From NCBI RefSeq assembly GCF_026966905.1, contig NZ_JAPUBN010000020.1:124001-188000 (forward strand): a DNA stretch of 64,000 nucleotides, written 5' to 3'. The notes beneath the pieces were generated by a model. That model did no database searches. It had not been told where the DNA came from and was given only the letters and a program-made list of their open reading frames with translations. The stretch comes from Marinomonas phaeophyticola (GTDB lineage Bacteria; Pseudomonadota; Gammaproteobacteria; Pseudomonadales; Marinomonadaceae). Shown here piece after piece: positions 26,415 to 35,959 of this stretch; position 1 is the stretch's first letter, and each line of letters begins with the position of its first letter. The translations under genes were made by a program, and so were the position numbers.

Positions 26415-27938
26415 TTACACTTTTCTCTCTGGTCGATTTTCTTCTTGCCAAAATGTATGAAATTTTTCTCCCGCTTCAGCATCAACCCTTTCGTAGGTGT
26501 GGGCACCAAAGTAATCTCGTTGAGCTTGGAGTAGATTGGCTGGCAATATTTCTGAACGATAACCATCAAAATACGCTAAAGCTGAAAAGAAAGAGGGAGT
26601 AGGTATACCAGATTGAGCGGCAAGTATGACGGCTTGACGTAATCCTTTCTGTTTGTGTTCAAGCGCATCAGCAAAGTAATCGGCTAAAAGTAAGTTTTCT
26701 AAATTTGGGTTTTCAGTAAATGCTATGGCTATTTTTTGTAGGAATGATGCTCTTATAATGCAGCCTCCACGCCAAATTTTTGCAATATCACTGAAATTAA
26801 ACTGCCAGTTATATTCTTCCTGTGCGGCCCTCATTATTTGAAAGCCCTGAGCATAAGCACAGATTTTTGCGCAATATAAGGCATTTTTAATGGCCTCTTC
26901 TACAGCAGTAGGGTCAATGTCTCCTAATTCTATATCGCCAATTAAGCGAGAAGACGCATTTTCTCGTTCTTGAGTTAGAGTGCTTAGTGCGCGAGCGTAT
27001 ACAGATTCACTGATTATGCCCGCAGGAACGCCCATTTGTGTTGCGCTAATGGATGTCCAGCGACCTGTGCCTTTTTGTCCTGCACTGTCTAGAATCATAT
27101 CAACTAAAGGCGCTCCCGTTGCATGATCATATTGCTGTAGAATGTCGGCGGTAATTTCTACTAAGTAACTATTTAGTTCTCCTTGGTTCCATTTTTCAAA
27201 AATTTTGCCTATTTCCTCAGGTTCATAGCCTAAAAGAGAGCGTAGCAAATGATAGGCTTCGCAGATCAACTGCATGTCCGCATACTCAATGCCATTATGT
27301 ACCATTTTTACATAATGACCTGCGCCATTTGGGCCTAAGTATGTGGTGCAAGGCTCGCCTTCAGTAACAGGGTCTCCAGGAATATTTTTAATGATCTGAG
27401 AGCCGTCTTCAGCGACTTTTGCTGAAACGGCTTCCCACATTGGCTGAAGATATTTCCATGAATCTGCATCTCCACCAGGCATAAGAGAAGGGCCAAAGCG
27501 AGCACCTACTTCGCCTCCAGATACCGCTGTACCAAAGAATTTTAATTTTCCTCGGTATTCAGACTCCCGGCGAATTGTGTCTGTCCATTGGCTGTTACCG
27601 CAATCAACAACGATATCATCTGCTTCAAGTCCAGATTCAATTAACTGGCGGCAGATGATATCGACAGGTTCGCCAGCAGGTACTAATAAAACAATAACGC
27701 GTGGAGTGGTGAGTTTTGGAAGCATTTCTTTTAGCGTTTTGCATCCAATAATTCTTGCCTCAGAAATATCGGAGCGGCGTTCGCTTTGTTCGGTATCTAG
27801 AACATCTTTAACCTTATTTGGGTCAAGGTCAAAACCTGCAACTTTGTAACCATGATCGGCTAAATTGAGAGCAAGGCTCTTGCCCATAACGCCAAGACCT
27901 ACAAAACCAATATTGCAGCTCTGATGTGAATTTAACAT
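26415..27938 (-). CDS. gnd: 6-phosphogluconate dehydrogenase, decarboxylating
   Basis: Oxidises 6-phosphogluconate to ribulose 5-phosphate. N-terminal Rossmann motif GLGVMGKSLALNLADHG, then VVDCGNSQWTDT, the substrate-binding VSGGEVGARFGPSLMPGG and catalytic MVHNGIEYADMQLICEAY; C-terminal GRWTSISA and FNFSDIAKIWRGGCIIRA are complete. At 507 residues it is longer than the common 468-482, mainly from an insertion after the first Rossmann helix (about residues 46-62). A single gene facing trmJ. Confidence 0.95.
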   Translation of the reverse strand: MLNSHQSCNIGFVGLGVMGKSLALNLADHGYKVAGFDLDPNKVKDVLDTEQSERRSDISEARIIGCKTLKEMLPKLTTPRVIVLLVPAGEPVDIICRQLIESGLEADDIVVDCGNSQWTDTIRRESEYRGKLKFFGTAVSGGEVGARFGPSLMPGGDADSWKYLQPMWEAVSAKVAEDGSQIIKNIPGDPVTEGEPCTTYLGPNGAGHYVKMVHNGIEYADMQLICEAYHLLRSLLGYEPEEIGKIFEKWNQGELNSYLVEITADILQQYDHATGAPLVDMILDSAGQKGTGRWTSISATQMGVPAGIISESVYARALSTLTQERENASSRLIGDIELGDIDPTAVEEAIKNALYCAKICAYAQGFQIMRAAQEEYNWQFNFSDIAKIWRGGCIIRASFLQKIAIAFTENPNLENLLLADYFADALEHKQKGLRQAVILAAQSGIPTPSFFSALAYFDGYRSEILPANLLQAQRDYFGAHTYERVDAEAGEKFHTFWQEENRPERKV

Positions 27939-28443
27939 AGTTATTGATCAACCTAATTGTGGAAGAGGGGATTTATTGTGATTTTATCATGAAGATAGGA
28001 ATGGATGGGTCTTGCAAAGAAAGATATTCTAAAAAAATAAGAAAATAAATGACAACAAAGTTCTATTTTTAAGTCAGAAAGGAAATTTTCACAGCGTGGA
28101 ATCGTGAAGATTCTTTATGACGAAAAAAAACCACGAATTAAAGGAGTAGTTCGCAATTTTGTGGTTTCTTAAGAAATAAAATTACATCGATATGAAAATT
28201 ACACTTTTTTTAGCTTTTAAAGAGAGTAAAAGTGAAATTTTATTACTGCAATATAAGTTTTTTTTAAATTTAAGTTATAAAATTCAATAGGTTATGTTTT
28301 TATCGTCTGTGTTTTTGTATTTTGTAGTAAAATAACATTTTGTTATATCAATACTTTTTTTTAGATTTTTTTGTTACTATTTTTCTCGTAATAGGCCATC
28401 ACGCAGTGGCTAATATAACTGTATTTTCAGAGGAATACTAAAC
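27939..28443. other. gnd-pckA divergent intergenic region
   Basis: About 505 bp, highly A/T-rich, no ORF. A terminator-like hairpin faces the minus strand at 28123-28167 although no minus-strand gene ends there. A perfect inverted repeat ATAACA-TTT-TGTTAT (28332-28346) lies about 100 bp before pckA and could be an operator. AGAGGAA provides the pckA ribosome binding site. Confidence 0.45.
28123..28167 (-). terminator. Orphan minus-strand terminator-like hairpin upstream of pckA
   Basis: On the minus strand GAAACCAC and GTGGTTTT pair (7 GC/AT pairs plus G-U and A-U extension) around about 16 nt and run into T8 (plus-strand A8 at 28123-28130). It would end a transcript started between here and pckA. 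Confidence 0.5.
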
Positions 28444-30000
28444 ATGAATGCGGAAACTAAACGATCAATAATTCACACTAATTTGACTACAGCTCAGCTT
28501 GTTGAGAAAGCGCTTCAGAATAACGAAGGTCAATTAGCGGATAACGGTGCCCTAGTTGTTGAAACAGGTAATCGTACAGGTCGTTCACCTTTAGATCGTT
28601 TTATCGTTGAAGAGAGTTCTAGTAAAGATAACATTCAATGGGGGCCGGTAAACCGTCCTTTCCCTCAAGAAAAATTTGGGCCTTTATGGGGTAAAGTTGA
28701 ATCCTATTTGAATGAAAGAGAATCTTATCAATCTAAAATTCATGTTGGTGCTGGAGATGATTACTACTTACCGGCCGTTATGAGAACAGAAACCGCTTGG
28801 CATCACTTGTTTGGTCGTAATTTATTTATTCGTCCAGAAACTTATAATCCTGTGAGTAAAGGCGAGTGGCAAATTCTTAACGTTCCTAGTTTTGAGTGTG
28901 TTCCTGAGGTAGATGGTACTAACTCTGAAGCATGCGTTATTTTGAATTTTGCTGATAGAAAAGTGCTTATTGTTGGAATGCGCTATGCAGGTGAAATGAA
29001 AAAAGCCATGTTTTCTGTTCAAAACTATCTTTTGCCAGAAAAAGATGTATTGCCTATGCACTGTGCTGCAAATGTTGGCCCTGATAAAGATGTAACGCTA
29101 TTTTTTGGTTTATCAGGAACCGGTAAAACCACTCTTTCAGCGGATGAAGAGCGCTTTCTTATTGGTGATGATGAACATGGCTGGGGAAAAGATACGGTTT
29201 TCAATTTAGAAGGTGGTTGTTATGCAAAATGTATCGATTTATCTGAAAAAAATGAACCTTTAATTTGGAAGGCGATTAAATTCGGTACTATTGTTGAAAA
29301 CGTAGTGATTGATCCTGAAACTCGTCAAGCTGATTATGCGGACACGTCATTGACTCAAAACAGTCGTGCAGGTTACCCGAGAGAGCATATTGAAAAGTGT
29401 GCTGAAGGTAATCGAGCTGGTGAGCCTAACGCAATTGTATTCTTAACCTGTGATTTAACGGGCGTGCTGCCACCCGTTTCTATTTTGTCGAAAGAAGCTG
29501 CTGCCTATCACTTTTTGAGTGGTTATACCGCTTTAGTTGGGTCTACTGAGATGGGAGCTGGCAGTGGTATAAAATCGACCTTTTCAACTTGCTTCGGGGC
29601 GCCTTTCTTCCCTCGGGCTGCACATGTATATGCAGATCTTCTTATTAAACGTATTGAAGAGTTCGGTAGTCAGGTTTATCTGGTTAATACTGGTTGGACT
29701 GGCGGCGCTCATGGAAAAGGCGGGCAGCGTTTTAGTATTCCAACTACACGAGCGGTTATTGCGGCCATTCAATCAGGCGCTCTAATTGATACGGAAGTGG
29801 AGCACCTTGAGGATGTTAACTTAACTGTTCCTAAATCCGTTAAAGGCGTGGATTCTATATTATTAAACCCACGTAGAACTTGGTCTAATGATGCGGCTTA
29901 CACTGAGCAGGCAAAAGGTCTAATCGATCAATTTGTAACGAATTTTGCGAAATTTGAAGGTGTTTCAGCCAGTATTGTTAATGCAGGTCCAAAAGCTTAG
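28444..30000 (+). CDS. pckA: Phosphoenolpyruvate carboxykinase (ATP)
   Basis: Gluconeogenic enzyme converting oxaloacetate and ATP to PEP. The 518-residue product has the kinase P-loop [10 protein letters not shown] and the PCK signature [24 protein letters not shown], plus [32 protein letters not shown] near the N-terminus binds substrate. Length is usual (about 510-540). It has its own long upstream region and its own terminator. Confidence 0.97.
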   Translation: MNAETKRSIIHTNLTTAQLVEKALQNNEGQLADNGALVVETGNRTGRSPLDRFIVEESSSKDNIQWGPVNRPFPQEKFGPLWGKVESYLNERESYQSKIHVGAGDDYYLPAVMRTETAWHHLFGRNLFIRPETYNPVSKGEWQILNVPSFECVPEVDGTNSEACVILNFADRKVLIVGMRYAGEMKKAMFSVQNYLLPEKDVLPMHCAANVGPDKDVTLFFGLSGTGKTTLSADEERFLIGDDEHGWGKDTVFNLEGGCYAKCIDLSEKNEPLIWKAIKFGTIVENVVIDPETRQADYADTSLTQNSRAGYPREHIEKCAEGNRAGEPNAIVFLTCDLTGVLPPVSILSKEAAAYHFLSGYTALVGSTEMGAGSGIKSTFSTCFGAPFFPRAAHVYADLLIKRIEEFGSQVYLVNTGWTGGAHGKGGQRFSIPTTRAVIAAIQSGALIDTEVEHLEDVNLTVPKSVKGVDSILLNPRRTWSNDAAYTEQAKGLIDQFVTNFAKFEGVSASIVNAGPKA

Positions 30001-30017
30001 TCTCATTGTATAAAATA

Positions 30018-30059
30018 AAACCGCTCTATGTATTTTTAAATATATAGAGCGGTTTTTTT
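30018..30059 (+). terminator. Terminator of pckA
   Basis: CCGCTCTAT (30021-30029) pairs with ATAGAGCGG (30044-30052), followed by T7 and preceded by A4. Confidence 0.9.
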
Positions 30060-30098
30060 ATGCTGGTGTTTTGGTGAATTTGCTGGATAATTCTAATA

Positions 30099-30887
30099 AT
30101 GTATATAGATAGTCATTGTCATTTAGATTTCTCCGTTTTTGATTCCGATAGAGAACAAATTGTAGCCTCATGTCTGAAGAGAGGGGTAGGTCACTTTATT
30201 ATCCCAGGTACTCAATTTAACGCTTGGAATAAACAAGCTTTGTTATTGGATGACTATTCTACTTTATCAATGGCTTATGGTATTCATCCTTATTTTTTAG
30301 AGCAAGAAAAGCTCAGCTCAATTGAACTTTTAGGTGATTTCTGCGAGTTAAACTCAGCCATTGCTGTAGGTGAAATCGGTTTGGATATTTGGCCAACTTC
30401 ACTTCCTTTAGAAATACAGTTGGTCTTCTTTAGATCTCAATTAGATGTGGCTAAAGCGTTGACGCTTCCAATAATTTTGCATGCTCGACGAAGTTATGAT
30501 CTTTTGTATAAAGAATTAAAAAACAGTCGGTTCATGAATGGTGGTGTGGTGCATGGTTTCAGTGGCAGTATGGTTCAAGCGAAGCGCTTTATTGAACTCG
30601 GCTTTGTGCTAGGTATTGGTGGTAATATTACTTACACAAGAGCACTCAAATCGATTAAAGTTGTCAGAGAGTTGGGTAGCGAAGATTATGTACTAGAAAC
30701 AGACTCACCTGATATGCCTATTGCAGGTCAACAAGGTGAGAGGAATACGCCTTTGAATATTCCTCTCATTGCCCATGCTATCGCTGAAATTAGACAACAA
30801 TCTCTACAGGATATTGAATATCATACATCTATCAATATCAATAGAGTATTCCCAAATATGATGAGGGGTTCTAGAGTTGAATCGTAA
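30099..30887 (+). CDS. TatD-family metal-dependent hydrolase (YjjV-like)
   Basis: A 262-residue TIM-barrel hydrolase. Metal ligands are in order: DSHCHLD (residues 4-10), GEIGLD, LHARRSYD, VHGFSGS and LETDSPDMP. TatD proteins are deoxyribonucleases or exonucleases; the form with GLDIWP and this length is closest to the YjjV branch, whose in vivo substrate is not settled. The stop overlaps the next gene by 11 bp. Confidence 0.88.
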   Translation: MYIDSHCHLDFSVFDSDREQIVASCLKRGVGHFIIPGTQFNAWNKQALLLDDYSTLSMAYGIHPYFLEQEKLSSIELLGDFCELNSAIAVGEIGLDIWPTSLPLEIQLVFFRSQLDVAKALTLPIILHARRSYDLLYKELKNSRFMNGGVVHGFSGSMVQAKRFIELGFVLGIGGNITYTRALKSIKVVRELGSEDYVLETDSPDMPIAGQQGERNTPLNIPLIAHAIAEIRQQSLQDIEYHTSININRVFPNMMRGSRVES

Positions 30888-31758
30888 TCGAGATATAAAT
30901 GCACCAATACGGATAGTATTACTAGGCAGTGATACCGTTGTTGGAGAAGCACTTTTATTGTTTTCTGCGGAGTTACCTGAGTTTGAATGGTATTCTCTTT
31001 CTTGTAATGAGTTATTTAAACACGATTATAGCTCTGAGTTTCTACAGGGCATTGAGTGCGATGTAATTATTGATGCTCTGAGTATGGATCGGTGCCTTGA
31101 TTCTCGCTATCAGAGTTTTAGAAATGCTTTGGTTGATTACTCTGAAAGAAGTAATACTCAAGTGGTAATGATTAGTAGTGCTCTTGTTTTTTCTGGGGAT
31201 AAAGAAACGGCTTATGATGAAAATGATTTACCTGACTCTAAGGATTCGTACTCTTTATCGTTAATTGAATCTGAGAACTGTTTTCTTTCTCTTTCCCAAA
31301 ACATTGTGCTGCGTACAGGATGGCTGTTTAGTGGTAAAAATGATGACTTTGTTTGTCGTACAATTGATCTAATTAAAAAAAGAGTGAATTTAGCTCATAA
31401 TGACAGTTTTGTCGGTAGTCCATCACCTGTATCTGACTTAGCTCGAGTTATTCTAACCATGATTAAGCAGCATTATAATGGCTCTACTAATACTGGGGTC
31501 TATCACTATTGTTGTTCTGAGGAAATTAGTTGGTATGGTTTTGTTGAGGCTATTTTAGCTACCGCGGGTCAGTTTGATCCAAAAGCTCCTGTGAGCGTTG
31601 AAGCGATTAGTGATTGCTTTCCGGACTCTGAGGATATTGTTTTAGTTAGGAGGCAATCTTTATCATGTCGAAGAGTGTTTAATCATTTTGGTGTTAAGCA
31701 AAGGCCTTGGAGAGCAAGTTTGCGTAAATTAGTAAAAGATCTTTATCAGCGCATATAG
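30877..31758 (+). CDS. RmlD-like NAD(P)-binding protein, probably catalytically degenerate
   Basis: A 293-residue product resembling the dTDP-4-dehydrorhamnose reductase (RmlD) branch of extended SDRs: IVLLGSDTVVGEALL in place of the Gly-rich Rossmann loop, DVIIDA, VVMISSALVFSG for the Ser region, and IVLRTGWLFSG. The catalytic YxxxK is YSLSL, so Lys is missing, and the nucleotide loop has lost two glycines. Classical reductase activity is doubtful. Start TTG at 30877 overlaps the TatD-family gene by 11 bp, so they are coupled. Function unknown. Confidence 0.65.
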   Translation: MNRNRDINAPIRIVLLGSDTVVGEALLLFSAELPEFEWYSLSCNELFKHDYSSEFLQGIECDVIIDALSMDRCLDSRYQSFRNALVDYSERSNTQVVMISSALVFSGDKETAYDENDLPDSKDSYSLSLIESENCFLSLSQNIVLRTGWLFSGKNDDFVCRTIDLIKKRVNLAHNDSFVGSPSPVSDLARVILTMIKQHYNGSTNTGVYHYCCSEEISWYGFVEAILATAGQFDPKAPVSVEAISDCFPDSEDIVLVRRQSLSCRRVFNHFGVKQRPWRASLRKLVKDLYQRI

Positions 31759-31792
31759 TATTTAACAAATAGTATTTTAAAGGAGACCTGTT

Positions 31793-32188
31793 TTGCAAAA
31801 AATAAATCATAAGGCTGTGTTTTTGACGATATGTTTGCTTTTTGTATTAGGTGGTCTTTGGAGTTTAGCCGCACCAAAAATTTTAATTGAGGATAAGAGT
31901 GAAGACCCTATTTTTGTGGCTTTATTCTCTGTTAGTGTTATTTGCTATGTTTATTTTAATGCTTGGCTGCTTGTGAAAACACGTTTTGTGTCTTTTATTG
32001 ATGGAGTCTTCCTGATTATTGGTATTTGGTTATTTTCGGTAATGCCAAATCTCTTTTTTATTCAAGCTGTTTTAGCATTGCCTATAGATAAATTTGTTTA
32101 CTTACTTACTTTTGGGGCTTTAGCTGGGGTGGTAACCGCATTTGTTTTATCTCTTTGGCGTTCCTCTCGCACAATTTTTAAAGGTTGA
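31793..32188 (+). CDS. Small integral-membrane protein, function unknown
   Basis: A 131-residue protein with four hydrophobic helices (approximately residues 8-27, 42-62, 69-92 and 100-123) and a charged C-terminus. I do not recognise the family. Start is TTG at 31793 with AAGGAGA 8 nt upstream, a strong site. It follows the RmlD-like gene by 34 bp. Confidence 0.7.
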   Translation: MQKINHKAVFLTICLLFVLGGLWSLAAPKILIEDKSEDPIFVALFSVSVICYVYFNAWLLVKTRFVSFIDGVFLIIGIWLFSVMPNLFFIQAVLALPIDKFVYLLTFGALAGVVTAFVLSLWRSSRTIFKG

Positions 32189-32247
32189 AGGTGAATGACT
32201 TATTGGTTTTATCACTGTTTAGTAACAAGTCGTCTTAACTCTTAAAT

Positions 32248-33093
32248 TTATAAACTTAAAAGTACAATGATTGCAGTAAAGGACAGTTGCACAAAAAATC
32301 TTATGGTAATTGCTTCTGTAAAATAACGTGTTAATGGTAATACCCACAGGCAAAGCCATAATAGTACGATGGTGTTAAGTGAAATCTCAGCAAGAATGTT
32401 TGCTTGAGATAGTAATCCACTTAGTACTAGTAGTGTAAAAAAAGTAATCTCTTCGCTACTTTCTCTTCTTCGCAAGCAAACCAGTAAATAGGCACATAGA
32501 ATAGCGGTAAACCCACCGATTAATTGTCCAATAATAATGCTGCCACCCATGGCTACTAATAATGCACTTGCTGAGGCGGTTATTATGAGGTTTATTAATG
32601 TGGAGTGAATTGAGAGGATGTGATTCTTATTTTGTTCCAACTTTTCAGTAGAGAGTAATGCTAATGTTGCTTGTAATGTTAACGTAATGAAAAGTGGGAT
32701 AAGGATGAAATCAAAATTTTGACCATGCTTCAATACTGGGTTTAGTAACAGAAAGGCAGAGCTGAATGCACTAATGAAAAGTAGGATGGTTTTGAAACTT
32801 TTGAAACTTTTGAAACTTTTGAAACTTACTCTGTGTGGAAAATGAGTAACCAAAGAGCTTCCAGCACCAATCAACGCAGTAGTAGATAAAAAGTCCAAGG
32901 CATTAGCTGGTGGGAATTGTAAGCTGCTGTGTATTTGGTTGAGCGTTACTAAAAGGCTGATGGATAGGCCGATACCTTTAGCAAAAGGGGATACTTTAGC
33001 AATTAAAAAAATAATAGTAACAGAGGCTATAAAGGGTACGAGAATGGTATTAAATAGCAAAATACTAATAAAGTTGTTTGAATCCTGATACAT
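32248..33093 (-). CDS. Polytopic membrane protein, function unknown
   Basis: A 281-residue, very hydrophobic protein with about eight or nine predicted helices and no charged catalytic motif I recognise. FPPANALDFL after the second helix may be the family signature. A cytosolic or periplasmic loop near residue 91 contains four tandem Ser-Phe-Lys units encoded by a perfect 9-bp DNA repeat. It lies 19 bp downstream of the YceI gene on the same strand, so it may serve the same pathway. Confidence 0.7.
   Translation of the reverse strand: MYQDSNNFISILLFNTILVPFIASVTIIFLIAKVSPFAKGIGLSISLLVTLNQIHSSLQFPPANALDFLSTTALIGAGSSLVTHFPHRVSFKSFKSFKSFKTILLFISAFSSAFLLLNPVLKHGQNFDFILIPLFITLTLQATLALLSTEKLEQNKNHILSIHSTLINLIITASASALLVAMGGSIIIGQLIGGFTAILCAYLLVCLRRRESSEEITFFTLLVLSGLLSQANILAEISLNTIVLLWLCLWVLPLTRYFTEAITIRFFVQLSFTAIIVLLSL
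32790..32825. repeat. Four perfect tandem copies of a 9-bp unit inside a membrane-protein gene
   Basis: Unit TTTTGAAAC repeated four times without mismatch. Because 9 is a multiple of three, copy-number change would add or remove Ser-Phe-Lys without breaking the frame. Confidence 0.95.
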
Positions 33094-33112
33094 GGCTTTT
33101 CTTCGATGTGTA

Positions 33113-33652
33113 TTATTGTCGCACAGCCTCGATAAAAACCTTTACTTTGGTTTTGTCTGAGGCGCCTGGAATAAAGTAGGTCATGCCAAACTCGCTGCGC
33201 TTTATGGTGGTTGATGCTATAAAGCCGACTCTATATCCTCCCCATGGGTCTTTTCCTTCACCTGTTTTATGAACGTTAAAAGAAATTGTTCTAGTTATTC
33301 CATGTAAGGTAAGATCACCTGTGAGAGTATTGTTTTCGTAATTCTTACCTTTAAATTCCATGGTGGGAAACTGTTTAACATCAAAAAAATCAGGGCCTCT
33401 TAAGTGTTTATCTCTTGCTTCATGGTTACTATCAACACTGTTTGTTTGTACTGATAAATGAGTACTAATAGTCTTCATGTCTTCACTAAAGGAGAATTTA
33501 CCTTCAAAATTTTTAAAGTGACCAGACATGGTGCTAATCCCTAAATGGCCTATTTCAAAGGTAACCGCTGAATGTTCAGGATCAATCTTATAGTCTGCAG
33601 AAAAAGTTAGACTGCTTATAAGACATAAAGATGTGATATTGATGAGTTTCAT
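33113..33652 (-). CDS. YceI-family periplasmic lipid-binding protein
   Basis: A 179-residue protein with a signal peptide (cleavage near residue 19, LTFSA-DYK) and the YceI barrel: YKIDPEHSAVTFEIGHLGISTMSGHFKNFEGKF, VDSNHEARDKHLRGPDFFDVKQFPTMEFKGK and LHGITRTISFNV. YceI proteins bind isoprenoid or similar lipids, and several are induced by alkali; the ligand here is unknown. Followed by the polytopic membrane protein gene. Confidence 0.92.
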   Translation of the reverse strand: MKLINITSLCLISSLTFSADYKIDPEHSAVTFEIGHLGISTMSGHFKNFEGKFSFSEDMKTISTHLSVQTNSVDSNHEARDKHLRGPDFFDVKQFPTMEFKGKNYENNTLTGDLTLHGITRTISFNVHKTGEGKDPWGGYRVGFIASTTIKRSEFGMTYFIPGASDKTKVKVFIEAVRQ

Positions 33653-33848
33653 TTATTACCCTTTCTGCTGTGAATAATAGCATCTAGTTTAGCAGGAATG
33701 TATAAAGCTAGATCGTCAGGAAAGTGAAATTAGTTATATTGCTTAGTGTAACAATTGATTAATGAGTTGTACTGTTGGAAGTAAATTGAGTTATTTGATT
33801 ATATAATTGCCATGAATAATTATAAGCTCTTATCAAAGAAGCAAACGC

Positions 33849-33878
33849 AGGAAGGACATTGTGTTGGTTCTCCTTCCT
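33849..33878 (-). terminator. Weak terminator candidate after fabY
   Basis: AGGAAGGA/TCCTTCCT, 8 bp with a 14-nt loop, lies 14 bp past the fabY stop. The following minus-strand sequence has few T residues, so efficiency is uncertain. Confidence 0.4.
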
Positions 33879-33891
33879 ACGTATTAAATAA

Positions 33892-35808
33892 CTATAGATA
33901 CTCTTCTAGATCATTTTTTATATTTAAATCTACGTCAATTGCATATCCAGGTAAGCGAATCTTATCTTTCGTAATAGATAAATCCTCTCCCGTCAATACG
34001 TTTTGCCCGAAATGATATACCGGTTTTGATTCACCAAGAATGGCCTGCTTATTGTACATTTCGCTTCGTTCTTTGGTTTCATTGTTCAACTCAAAATAAC
34101 GATTCATAGTTTCCTGAGAGTATTTATTTGTGAGCATTTGCATTACTTTGTGAGGTGCTAATAGAACCGCGGTTCCATTATTTCCCCCAAACCCTTTTGA
34201 GTTGAGTAATGCACCGTCAAAGTACTCTTTACCATATTCTTGATGATTAAGCTGAAAGGATAACCCTTCAGTATGGACGTCTTCAGCAAGTGATTTTGTC
34301 GTAGTGATACCCGGTAAAATACCATGTTCCCAAACACCAAGAGAAATATGTAGTTGATCTCCTCCTGCCGTTCCCTGTGAGTGTCCTAAAAATGCTTTCA
34401 CGGCAGTGACAGGAATGTTTTTTGCTCCAAAGCTTTTGGCTACTTGGCTTAAAACATGGGATTCGGTAATCCTGTTTTGAGGCGTACTGGTTCCATGAGC
34501 TTGAATAAAGCATCTATTATGTAAGCCGTCTTCACCGATAATGTTCTTTAAATACGCCATGGCTTTACCCATAGTTAAATAGTTACCAATGCCAGGTGCA
34601 GAGATGGACTTTTTATGTCCATCAGCAAAAGCATAAACAGCGGGAATGGCTCCATGAATATTTGCGCCTAGCTCTAGTGCTAGTTCATCATCCATGAGTA
34701 AAGTCCATTGACTCGATTCGCCAATAGTAAACCCACAGTTATTTGCAAATGGTCGACAACTTTGAGTGTGGTCAGGCTCTTGTTGGTCTTTGATAGAGTC
34801 TAGTGCTAATAAAGCACTGTCTTCAGCTAGAGCCCCCATAGTACGAAACCCTTCGATGATTTCTGGGGTAATAGGTGCATCACTGCCGCCAACCATAGCG
34901 ACTCTAATTTCTCCAGACTTAATGCCTGCAATCGCCTTTTCTAAATTAAAAAAGTAAGTTGCACAGGCTCCGATCGATGTACCAACAACACCAGCACTAC
35001 CAAGAACATAGGCATTTACGAAATCGGCTGGCATTTGAGCATAGCCAAGTGGCAGATGTTTGGATGTAGTTCGCTTTCCTTGTAAAGCGGATTTTAACAT
35101 GCCTCCAAATCCAAGGTCGTCCATTTGACCAATAGAATTTGCTGCAAAAACGGCAACTTTATCTGGAGAAACACTGTCGCGTATCTTAGCCCAAGGAATC
35201 CCGCTGCTATTAATCGCATCCGATGCTCCGTAGACAGTCATCTGAAGGCCTCGGGGGTGGTTACGGCTTTGATACATTGTAGAGGGGTCAAATCCTGTAG
35301 GAAGTTGTCCTGCAGATTTAACACTGAGTTCTTTCGTGTCTTTTATTAGTGCTTCTAAATTGCCTTCTACTGTTACCTCTGAAAGAGAGTTAGAAAGAGG
35401 CAAGACGGTCCAGTTCTCAGGCAGTTTGTCGGGTAAAGAGCGTGTTTTGATTGTAAAGCTAATATGATCATCTGTAGCACTAGGGGATAACACAGAGGAT
35501 TTATGCAAAACAACATTGTCGACATCAAAAAATGACGGATGGATTCGCCTTATTAATGTTTTTGTCAAAATCTCATCACTAAATGTGGCAAGTAATGTGT
35601 TTGCATCTAGCTGCTCACCTGAGTCTGTGTACCAGATTCCATTTCGATGTTCAGCAGTATTAGTTAGTGTTGCTAAATCAAGCAACACCTCCTGTTGAAC
35701 AGAGCTCGGCAACATATCGATAACAATTCTTCTATAAGCTTGGTGAGATGAAGAACGGCCAGCTGAGTTGATTCCGCCAAAGCCAACAATAACAGGTAAA
35801 CGGGCCAA
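33892..35808 (-). CDS. fabY: Beta-ketoacyl-ACP synthase FabY
   Basis: Thiolase-fold condensing enzyme of 638 residues, the length of Pseudomonas FabY, which replaces FabH by starting fatty-acid synthesis from acetyl-CoA and malonyl-ACP. The catalytic Cys is in GTSIGACATYFFNLEKAIAG, and the two His are in QAHGTSTPQNR and FLGHSQGTAGGDQL; KGFGGNNGTAVLL is the C-terminal Gly loop. The first ~200 residues are specific to this subfamily. Start is TTG at 35808 with GAGG 8 nt upstream. Monocistronic. Confidence 0.9.
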   Translation of the reverse strand: MARLPVIVGFGGINSAGRSSSHQAYRRIVIDMLPSSVQQEVLLDLATLTNTAEHRNGIWYTDSGEQLDANTLLATFSDEILTKTLIRRIHPSFFDVDNVVLHKSSVLSPSATDDHISFTIKTRSLPDKLPENWTVLPLSNSLSEVTVEGNLEALIKDTKELSVKSAGQLPTGFDPSTMYQSRNHPRGLQMTVYGASDAINSSGIPWAKIRDSVSPDKVAVFAANSIGQMDDLGFGGMLKSALQGKRTTSKHLPLGYAQMPADFVNAYVLGSAGVVGTSIGACATYFFNLEKAIAGIKSGEIRVAMVGGSDAPITPEIIEGFRTMGALAEDSALLALDSIKDQQEPDHTQSCRPFANNCGFTIGESSQWTLLMDDELALELGANIHGAIPAVYAFADGHKKSISAPGIGNYLTMGKAMAYLKNIIGEDGLHNRCFIQAHGTSTPQNRITESHVLSQVAKSFGAKNIPVTAVKAFLGHSQGTAGGDQLHISLGVWEHGILPGITTTKSLAEDVHTEGLSFQLNHQEYGKEYFDGALLNSKGFGGNNGTAVLLAPHKVMQMLTNKYSQETMNRYFELNNETKERSEMYNKQAILGESKPVYHFGQNVLTGEDLSITKDKIRLPGYAIDVDLNIKNDLEEYL

Positions 35809-35835
35809 ATGAATTTCCTCGTTTGAAAGTGAATG

Positions 35836-35881
35836 AAAAAGGCTAGCTATTGTAAAGAAGGATTGCCACCTTAGCTAGCCT
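35836..35881 (-). terminator. Terminator after the Bax-like gene
   Basis: Perfect 9-bp inverted repeat AGGCTAGCT/AGCTAGCCT with a 24-nt loop (35840-35881). On the minus strand it is followed by T5, so it ends the 36 kb gene before fabY begins. Confidence 0.7.
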
Positions 35882-35959
35882 GAAATAGATAATGATTTCA
35901 ATGAAGCGACACCTCTATAATCGAGCGTTATTAGAGGTTCTTCTCTCATAACGGTGAGG

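Noticed and set aside
33812-34015. 67-codon plus-strand ORF opposite the fabY 3' end
   Set aside because: It is mostly antisense to fabY and has no ribosome binding site.
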